In this document: in pieces, positions 7,217 through 12,519 of the stretch | Layout: every line of letters begins with the position of its first letter | Position numbering within the stretch: position 1 is the first letter of the stretch | DNA from: Clostridia bacterium | GTDB taxonomy: Bacteria; Bacillota_A; Clostridia; Christensenellales; Aristaeellaceae | NCBI GenBank assembly: GCA_017938785.1 | Contig: JAGBAU010000011.1 | Location: 1-12,519 of the forward strand | Direction of reading: 5' to 3' | Length of the DNA: 12,519 nt | Program-made: the position numbers and the translations under genes | Notes under the pieces: model-generated | Database searches by the model: none | Told to the model about the DNA's origin: nothing | Seen by the model: the letters and a program-made list of their open reading frames with translations, nothing else

Positions 7217-8995
7217 ATGAAGAAGCTGATTCGCTGGTACAACAGCACGTCGATACGCACTAAAATGACGCTGCTGTTTGTAATTATGTCCATCATTCCG
7301 GCCTGTGTTCTGGGAACTGTCTCCTTGAAGCTGTATTCGCAGAACCTTGAACAAAACGGCGTGCAGGAGAGCCATACCTATCTTGAGTTCTTGGATTACC
7401 GCCTGGACCAGAATATGTATGACATACATAAAACCGTACTGCTCACTGCGTACGATGACAGCATCAGTGACTATTTTGACCCGGCCTGCAGTATAAGCGG
7501 CGAGGAACGGGAAGAGATGCTGCGCATGGTACAGCGTGAACTGATCAATCTGAGATTGCGGGAAAAGGCACACTCGGTTATCCTGGTCGGACAGGATAAG
7601 GGTGCGCTGATTTACTCCCTGGCCGATTTTGCAAGTGTGCGTTATGTTGAACAGCTCAATTACCAGGTGCTGGGCAGCGAGGAATTTGAGATCTATGACA
7701 GCTGGGCGGATCCCATCATTGCCGAGGGAGAAGCGGTGGTGCCCTATGAGCGAATTGTACTCAGCCGCATCACCAGCGAACCTGTCGCCCGATTGGTTGT
7801 GAACTATCCCGAGGCCAGCTTTGCTCAATTCTATGAGGACTATGAGAAAAAGAAGGGGACCAATTTCTTTGTTCTGAACAGCGATGGACTGGTTTTGTCC
7901 AGTTCGAATAAGGATTATTTTGCCTGCGATATTCAGGATGTGCTGGATATTTCTTCTGAACAGATTCGGGGCAAGAGCGGCAGTTTCCATACGAACGGCA
8001 TGTTGATTACATATTTCAACAACGACCGAAGGGACTATACTCTGCTGGAATGCATTCCGCTGAGCGTTTTTTCGAGCATGTTCCATCCGGTGCTGATGGT
8101 GATGCTTACGATTGCGGTAATCAGTATTGCTGTTTGCCTGCTGCTGGGCACGGTGTTGTCGCGCAGCGTTACCAAACCCCTGTATGCACTCATCGACCGG
8201 GTGAGCAGCGACCGTACATCGGCTTCCCATGCGGGCGCAAGGAAGTCCCAGAATGAGATTGCAATCCTGAGCGAAAGCTTCGACGGGGTTGTTGACAGGC
8301 TGGAAATCCTCATCGGAGAGTATTACGAGGAACAGCGCAAAAAGAAAGAGGCCCAGATCCGTGCCCTGGAGTTCCAGATCAATCCGCATTTTCTGTACAA
8401 TACCCTTTCCACGATCATATGGCTGATCGATGCGGGGGAGGGAGAGCGTGCGATTGAGATTACCCAGGATCTGTCCATGTTCTTCCGCATCAGCATTTCC
8501 AAGGGCAGGGATTTCATTAAGCTGCGCGATGAAGTGAAGCATGTTCAGCTTTATATTGATATTCAAAAAGCCAGGTATCAGGATATGATCTTTGTGACCT
8601 TCGATGTGCCGGAGGAATTGCTGGATTATGAGACGCCCAAGCTGCTCCTGCAGCCCTTGGTGGAGAATTCCATTATCCATGCAATGCAGACCCGGCACGA
8701 TAAGGTTTGCCATATTGTGATCCGGGCCAGGCTGGAGGAGGGCGCCATCGTGCTCTATGTGGAGGATGACGGCGAGACTGCGACCGAGGAAAGCATTGCA
8801 GCCATGAATAATTTCCTGCGCGACCGGACCAGCGTGCCCGCAGGCAGTAACTATGGAATTGGAATTTCCAATGTGCATGACAGAATCTACATGTCCTTTG
8901 GTGAAGGCTATGGCCTGAACTACCGGCGCATCGATGGGAAAACCATTGCGAGGTTGAGGATCAAGGCCAGGGAAGGAGGAAATGCAGGTGTATAG
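7217..8995 (+). CDS. YesM-type sensor histidine kinase
   Basis: This 592-residue membrane kinase pairs with the next gene. A first membrane helix at 17-37 is followed by an extracellular sensor region (about 38-290, probably a double-Cache-type fold). A second helix (about 292-315), a HAMP-like linker and the His_kinase domain follow, with the phospho-accepting H391 in QINPHFLYN, the signature of this family. The ATPase domain shows N484 in the N box (PLVENSIIHAM), D518-G519 in the first G box and GIGISNV at 547-553. ATG 7217 is preceded by GAGGTG (7209-7214); an upstream in-frame ATG at 7199 lacks a ribosome binding site. Its stop overlaps the response regulator. The ligand is unknown, but the sugar transporter genes nearby suggest a carbohydrate or related small molecule. 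No convincing promoter of its own is visible between the hsd terminator and the start. Confidence 0.93.
   Translation: MKKLIRWYNSTSIRTKMTLLFVIMSIIPACVLGTVSLKLYSQNLEQNGVQESHTYLEFLDYRLDQNMYDIHKTVLLTAYDDSISDYFDPACSISGEEREEMLRMVQRELINLRLREKAHSVILVGQDKGALIYSLADFASVRYVEQLNYQVLGSEEFEIYDSWADPIIAEGEAVVPYERIVLSRITSEPVARLVVNYPEASFAQFYEDYEKKKGTNFFVLNSDGLVLSSSNKDYFACDIQDVLDISSEQIRGKSGSFHTNGMLITYFNNDRRDYTLLECIPLSVFSSMFHPVLMVMLTIAVISIAVCLLLGTVLSRSVTKPLYALIDRVSSDRTSASHAGARKSQNEIAILSESFDGVVDRLEILIGEYYEEQRKKKEAQIRALEFQINPHFLYNTLSTIIWLIDAGEGERAIEITQDLSMFFRISISKGRDFIKLRDEVKHVQLYIDIQKARYQDMIFVTFDVPEELLDYETPKLLLQPLVENSIIHAMQTRHDKVCHIVIRARLEEGAIVLYVEDDGETATEESIAAMNNFLRDRTSVPAGSNYGIGISNVHDRIYMSFGEGYGLNYRRIDGKTIARLRIKAREGGNAGV
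8973..8980 (+). promoter_or_regulatory. Ribosome binding site that decides the response regulator start
   Basis: AAGGAGGA is a near-perfect ribosome binding site, but it ends only 1-2 nt before the ATG at 8982. It sits 8 nt before the in-frame GTG at 8988. The GTG also gives the usual family start, YRLLIVDDE directly after the initiator, so 8988 is preferred. Confidence 0.6.
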
Positions 8996-10577
8996 GCTGC
9001 TGATCGTAGATGACGAATCGCTCATCGTGCAGGGAATGAAGCGCGCGATTGACCGTCTGGAACTTTTTGATGTGGAAACCGCGTCAAATGGAGTGGAGGC
9101 ATATGAGCGCATTCGTGCCGGTGGAATCGATGCGATGCTCGTGGATATCAATATGCCGGATATGAACGGCATTGAGCTGCTGCGCAGGCTCAGCGAAACC
9201 GGACGCAGCATTCCTGCTGCAATCATCTCCGGCTATGAAGAATTTGATTATGCGAAGCAGGCGATGCGCTATGGCGCATCGGATTACATCCTGAAACCCG
9301 TATCCCCCAAGGATGTGGCGGCCATCGGGCTGAAGATATTTGAACAGCTCGAATTGGAAAAACAGCAGGAAAGACAAACCGAAAAGCTGCGCCAGTTTGT
9401 AATGGAACAGCGGGACATCATCAAACAAAAACTGCTATCGGATATCCTGGATGGTTCTGTGGAAAAGGAACGGCTTGAGGAGATTCACAAGCTCTATGGT
9501 ATGGATCTGCGCGGGGAGTATTTCACCGCCTCGGTTATCTATATCCGCAGGGCGCAGGAAGGCCTTGGCGAAATGGAGTTCCAGATAGCCCTGCGGCAGG
9601 TGGAGCAGATCATTGAACACATTTTTGCCGATGTGCCGGAAGCAATCCTGTTCAATATGGAAAATGCCCGGTATGTGCTGCTCATCAGCGCGCCTGTGTC
9701 CTTTGAGGCTTCGCTGCTGGAGCAGCTGCTCAATGATACTGCGGACGCCATTGCCGGTGTGGATGGGATTGAAGCATTCATCGGAAAGGGCGATGAGGTG
9801 CACGGCCTGGAGCTGGTTTCAGACTCCTATTACAGCGCAAATGAAGCGATTGATTATCACGCGATGTTCCAGAACGAGCGCGTATATGTGATCAGCGATT
9901 ATCGTAAAAACGGTAAGATCACGGCGCTGCAGAGGATGCTGACGTCGATGGAAACCCATCTCCGGCGCATGCAGTATGATCAGGCGGAGCTGGGCATCAA
10001 CCATATCTTTGATCATCTGTGTGCCGGAGAAGAATCCTATACTGCCCAGCAGATTCTGTTTGTGTATAACCGTATGAACTGTGCACTGATGTCCGTCATG
10101 CTGGAAAACGGTCTGATGGCGATGGATTCGGGGATTCAGGAATATAACCTTGGCGATCGCCAGCCATCCGCAGAGGAACTGCGGGGAAGGGCCTTGAGCC
10201 TGCTTGATATCATCCGGCGGGAAATCCTGCGCAGTTACAGTGATAAAAACAGGGGAATTTCCCATAAGGTGGCGGATTTTATCCGGGAAAACTATGCGGA
10301 TTCCGGGCTTTCCGTGAATCGTATCAGTGCCGAATTGAATTATTCCGCCAATTACCTGGGAAATGCTTTTAAGCGGGAATACGGAGAGAGCATTAACGAT
10401 TTTCTGAACCAGACTCGTGTGGAAATGGCGAAAAAGCTCATGGATGAATCGGATATGCGCGTGTATGAAATCGCTTTTGCCGTAGGTTTTAACGACCAGC
10501 ACTACTTCTCCAAAACATTCCGGCGTATCGTGGGTGTTTCACCATCGGAGTACAGGGACGCGAATGGCGCTTTGTAA
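8988..10577 (+). CDS. YesN-type response regulator, receiver domain plus AraC-family DNA-binding domain
   Basis: This 529-residue regulator is the partner of the kinase before it, which it overlaps by 8 bp. The receiver domain (about 1-120) has the acidic pocket D8-D9, the phospho-accepting D53 in LVDINMPDMNG and the conserved K103 in LKPVSPKD. A long middle region (about 120-415) has no motif I recognise beyond that typical of this family. The C-terminal AraC domain (about 425-525) carries two helix-turn-helix units, including LSVNRISAELNYSANYLG and the signature around VGFNDQHYFSKTFRRIVGVSP. The start is GTG 8988 on ribosome-site spacing; ATG 8982 would add two residues. The 21-bp direct repeats just downstream are a natural target for such a protein, so it probably activates the transporter genes that follow. 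No clear terminator follows it, so some read-through into the next gene is possible. Confidence 0.93.
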   Translation: MYRLLIVDDESLIVQGMKRAIDRLELFDVETASNGVEAYERIRAGGIDAMLVDINMPDMNGIELLRRLSETGRSIPAAIISGYEEFDYAKQAMRYGASDYILKPVSPKDVAAIGLKIFEQLELEKQQERQTEKLRQFVMEQRDIIKQKLLSDILDGSVEKERLEEIHKLYGMDLRGEYFTASVIYIRRAQEGLGEMEFQIALRQVEQIIEHIFADVPEAILFNMENARYVLLISAPVSFEASLLEQLLNDTADAIAGVDGIEAFIGKGDEVHGLELVSDSYYSANEAIDYHAMFQNERVYVISDYRKNGKITALQRMLTSMETHLRRMQYDQAELGINHIFDHLCAGEESYTAQQILFVYNRMNCALMSVMLENGLMAMDSGIQEYNLGDRQPSAEELRGRALSLLDIIRREILRSYSDKNRGISHKVADFIRENYADSGLSVNRISAELNYSANYLGNAFKREYGESINDFLNQTRVEMAKKLMDESDMRVYEIAFAVGFNDQHYFSKTFRRIVGVSPSEYRDANGAL

Positions 10578-10581
10578 AAAA

Positions 10582-10616
10582 CGTTGAATTTTTCACAAGC
10601 AGCGTTGATTTTTACA
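10582..10616 (+). repeat. Two direct repeats 21 bp apart, candidate AraC-type regulator binding sites
   Basis: CGTTGAATTTTTCACA (10582-10597) and CGTTGATTTTTACA (10603-10616) repeat the same motif with start points 21 bp apart, two turns of the helix. The second copy abuts the -35 region of the binding-protein promoter. AraC-family activators commonly bind tandem sites with this period directly next to the -35 box, and a regulator of that type is encoded immediately upstream. The repeat is visible in the sequence; the binding partner is inferred. Confidence 0.55.
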
Positions 10617-10645
10617 TTTTCATTTTTCCTCCAACTATCTATAAT
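10617..10645 (+). promoter_or_regulatory. Promoter of the sugar-binding-protein/ABC transporter genes
   Basis: A perfect -10 box TATAAT (10640-10645) lies 17 bp after a weak -35 box TTTTCA (10617-10622). A weak -35 next to activator-like repeats is what an activator-dependent promoter looks like. Transcription would begin near 10652, giving a leader of about 50 nt before ATG 10703. Confidence 0.7.
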
Positions 10646-10702
10646 TTCAGTATAGGATGAGTTTGGCGCGTAAGCGTTAAAAAATAGAAGGAGGACTTTT
10701 CA

Positions 10703-11692
10703 ATGAAGAAGATTCTGGTAGTTCTGTTGGCTCTCATGCTGATCGCCTCCATGGCTTTCGGCGCAGTCGCAGAGGAGAAGGCAATCTCTGATTACACCGT
10801 CGTAATGATCGTGAAGCAGAGCGACCCCTGGTTCGATGACATGGAAACTGGTATCAACCAGCTGGCTGAGGATACCGGCCTGAACTGCTACGTACTCACC
10901 CCCGAAAGCGGCGACCCCGCCCTGCAGATCGCTATCATGGAAGACCTGATCTCCCAGCAGGTAGACGCAATCTGCTGCGTTCCCAATGATCCCCAGGCGC
11001 TGATCCCCACCATCCAGAAGGCCCGCGAAGCAGGCATCGTCGTGGTAACCCATGAGGCTCCCGGCATCGCCGACAGCGTAGACCTGGATGTTGAGCCCTT
11101 CGTCAATGCCGAGTTTGGTAAGATGCTGGGCGAAGCAATCGTCACCTCCACCGGCGGCAAGGGCGAATATGCCGGCTTCGTTGGCGGCCTGACCATGGAT
11201 ACCCACATGGCATGGTACAATGCTGCTGTTGAATACATCGCAGAAGCAGCCCCCGAGATGGTAAACGTTGCAGCTGAACCCTACGAGGATGGCAACAGCA
11301 TCGAAGGCGCCTATGACAAGACCGTTGAGCTGCTCAAGGCCTATCCCAACCTGACCGCTATCTTCGACTGCTCCGCACACGGCGGCGGCATCTCCCAGGC
11401 CATCAAGGATAAGGGCCGCGAGGATATCAAGGTTGTATCCCTGGCAATTCCCTCCATGTCCGCCACCTACATCAAGGACGGCTCCATGGCTCACGGCCAG
11501 GCATGGCGTCCCGCAGATGCCGGCTATGCAACCTGCTACGCAGCTTACCTGCTGGCTTCCGGCCAGGGCGTTGCAACCGGCGCTGATCTGAAGATCACCG
11601 GTTATGAGTCTGTTACCGTTGACGGCACCATCGCCTACGGCTATGCTCCCCTGGTATTCACCGCTGAGAACATTGACGAGTTCAACTTCTAA
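10703..11692 (+). CDS. Sugar ABC transporter substrate-binding protein (Peripla_BP_4; ribose/rhamnose/AI-2-like)
   Basis: This 329-residue protein captures a small sugar-like molecule outside the membrane and delivers it to the ABC transporter whose ATPase follows. A signal peptide spans about 1-23 (KK, then a leucine-rich core) with a probable signal peptidase I site AVA/EE. There is no lipobox cysteine, which is unusual for a Gram-positive binding protein. The mature part has the two-lobe type I fold of the ribose-binding superfamily, with VDAICCVPNDPQALIPTIQKAREAGIV in separate recognisable pieces. The hinge-proximal segments (THEAPG, FVGGLTMDTHMAWYNAA) most resemble rhamnose- or autoinducer-2-binding members, but the ligand cannot be fixed by eye. 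The start has AGGAGG (10689-10694) 8 nt upstream. Codon use is strongly biased, suggesting high expression. Confidence 0.93.
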   Translation: MKKILVVLLALMLIASMAFGAVAEEKAISDYTVVMIVKQSDPWFDDMETGINQLAEDTGLNCYVLTPESGDPALQIAIMEDLISQQVDAICCVPNDPQALIPTIQKAREAGIVVVTHEAPGIADSVDLDVEPFVNAEFGKMLGEAIVTSTGGKGEYAGFVGGLTMDTHMAWYNAAVEYIAEAAPEMVNVAAEPYEDGNSIEGAYDKTVELLKAYPNLTAIFDCSAHGGGISQAIKDKGREDIKVVSLAIPSMSATYIKDGSMAHGQAWRPADAGYATCYAAYLLASGQGVATGADLKITGYESVTVDGTIAYGYAPLVFTAENIDEFNF

Positions 11693-11718
11693 TCTTCAGC
11701 GAATCATTTAAGTGCGTG

Positions 11719-11740
11719 CTGCCCGACTTCGGTCGGGCAG
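11719..11740 (+). terminator. UUCG-capped hairpin between binding-protein and ATPase genes
   Basis: CTGCCCGAC (11719-11727) and GTCGGGCAG (11732-11740) form a perfect 9-bp stem closed by a TTCG tetraloop, a very stable RNA fold. Only a short T-rich stretch (TATTT) follows, so it probably acts as a partial terminator or a 3'-end stabiliser. That would make the binding protein more abundant than the downstream transporter parts, as is common in such operons. Confidence 0.65.
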
Positions 11741-11764
11741 TATTTCGCAAATGGAGGGAAAAAC

Positions 11765-12519
11765 ATGTCGGAAATCATCCTGCGCGCCGAACATATCAGT
11801 AAGGCGTTTGTCGGTGTACAGGCTCTCGACGATGTGAGTGTTGAGATCCGCAAAGGTGAGATTCACTGCCTCGCGGGCGAAAACGGCTCGGGCAAATCCA
11901 CCTTTGTCAAGACCGTTTCGGGCGTGTACACCTGTGATCGTGGTGAGATCTGTCTCAATGGAAACAAATATACCCGTCTGACGCCCACCCAGGCCATGAA
12001 CGAGGGTGTTCAGGTTATTTATCAGGATCTTTCGCTCTTCGATCATATGACGGTTGCGGAAAATATCGCCATCAATAAGATCCGCCAGTCCGGCAAGAAG
12101 CTGGTGGATTGGAAGGAAGTGTACCGCATCGCCCAGGAGCAGATCGATCGCATCGGCGTATCCCTGGATCTGAACGCCACGATGATCGAAACCTCCATGG
12201 CCAACCGTCAGCTGACCGCAATCTGTCGTGCGCTGGCGCAGGATGCGAAGCTGCTGTTCATGGATGAGCCCACCACGGCGCTGACCCGTCAGGAGGTGGA
12301 TAATCTGCTGAAGGTGGTCGAGGAGCTCAAGCATGAAGGCCTGGCCATCGTATTCATCAGTCATAAGCTGGACGAAGTGTTCCGAGTAGCGGACAAGATC
12401 ACCATCTTCCGCGACGGCAGGAAGGTGGGGGATTTTGATTCGGCAGAGCTGGACCAGAAGAAGCTGGCCTACCATATGACCGGACGCGATGTAGAGTATC
12501 CCCGCTATCACCGCACCAC
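11765..12519 (+). CDS. Sugar ABC transporter ATP-binding protein (CUT2/RbsA-like), 3' end cut by the window
   Basis: The frame runs from ATG 11765 to the window end without a stop, giving 251 residues of a family that usually has about 500 in two ATPase halves; only the first half is seen. It powers import of the substrate caught by the preceding binding protein. The Walker A is GENGSGKST (38-46), the Q-loop Q87, Walker B LLFMDEPTTAL with D167-E168, and the switch histidine H200 in FISHKLDE. The ABC signature is degenerate: the region is SMANRQ (144-149) instead of LSGGQ, though changed signatures occur in this family. The ribosome binding site GGAGGG (11753-11758) lies 6 nt upstream. The permease genes are expected beyond the window. 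Confidence 0.93.
   Translation, partial: MSEIILRAEHISKAFVGVQALDDVSVEIRKGEIHCLAGENGSGKSTFVKTVSGVYTCDRGEICLNGNKYTRLTPTQAMNEGVQVIYQDLSLFDHMTVAENIAINKIRQSGKKLVDWKEVYRIAQEQIDRIGVSLDLNATMIETSMANRQLTAICRALAQDAKLLFMDEPTTALTRQEVDNLLKVVEELKHEGLAIVFISHKLDEVFRVADKITIFRDGRKVGDFDSAELDQKKLAYHMTGRDVEYPRYHRT

Noticed and set aside
7079..9226. Long minus-strand open frame opposite the histidine kinase
   Set aside because: Shadow of the kinase gene; no family similarity and it crosses two real genes and the intergenic terminator.
1..12519. tRNA, rRNA, CRISPR array, insertion sequence or attachment site
   Set aside because: I looked for cloverleaf-like sequences, regularly spaced repeats, transposase or integrase genes and direct repeats flanking the R-M operon and saw none.

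Overview
The window looks like a stretch of a moderately GC-rich Gram-positive anaerobe chromosome (Clostridia-like, perhaps gut-associated). This rests on the strong AGGAGG-type ribosome binding sites, the consensus sigma-A promoters, and the YesM/YesN-type two-component pair beside a CUT2-type sugar ABC transporter, a pairing typical of Firmicutes. Species-level assignment is not possible from the sequence alone.

Layout. (1) Positions 1-333 hold the broken start-side of a UreH/SafE-like membrane transporter gene whose family similarity stops after about 45-50 codons, followed by a strong hairpin terminator (268-303). (2) Positions 383-7112 form one Type I restriction-modification operon with a near-consensus promoter: hsdM, hsdS, two unrecognised small genes (a 137-residue membrane-anchored protein and a 65-residue protein), then hsdR. 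hsdM and hsdR are GC-rich, while hsdS and the two small genes are clearly AT-richer, so the middle looks like an exchanged specificity cassette. A hairpin at about 7124-7160 probably ends the operon. (3) Positions 7217-10577 encode a YesM-type sensor histidine kinase and an overlapping YesN-type response regulator with an AraC DNA-binding domain. (4) From 10582 to the window end there is a promoter preceded by two direct repeats 21 bp apart, a sugar-type periplasmic binding protein, a UUCG-capped hairpin, and the first half of the matching sugar ABC ATPase, which runs off the end.

How the genes work together. HsdM and HsdS methylate the host's recognition sites with m6A, and HsdR joins them to translocate and cut unmodified DNA. 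The two small proteins are cotranscribed with this machine and may be accessory, anchoring or control factors; their role is unknown. Downstream, the kinase probably senses an extracellular signal and phosphorylates the regulator. The regulator is well placed to activate the binding protein/ABC transporter genes through the 21-bp-spaced repeats. The two halves of the window appear functionally independent, a defence island next to a nutrient-uptake locus.

The least explained elements are the two small genes inside the hsd operon, the base-composition break around hsdS, the dyad over the hsd -35 box, and the direct repeats in front of the binding-protein promoter.
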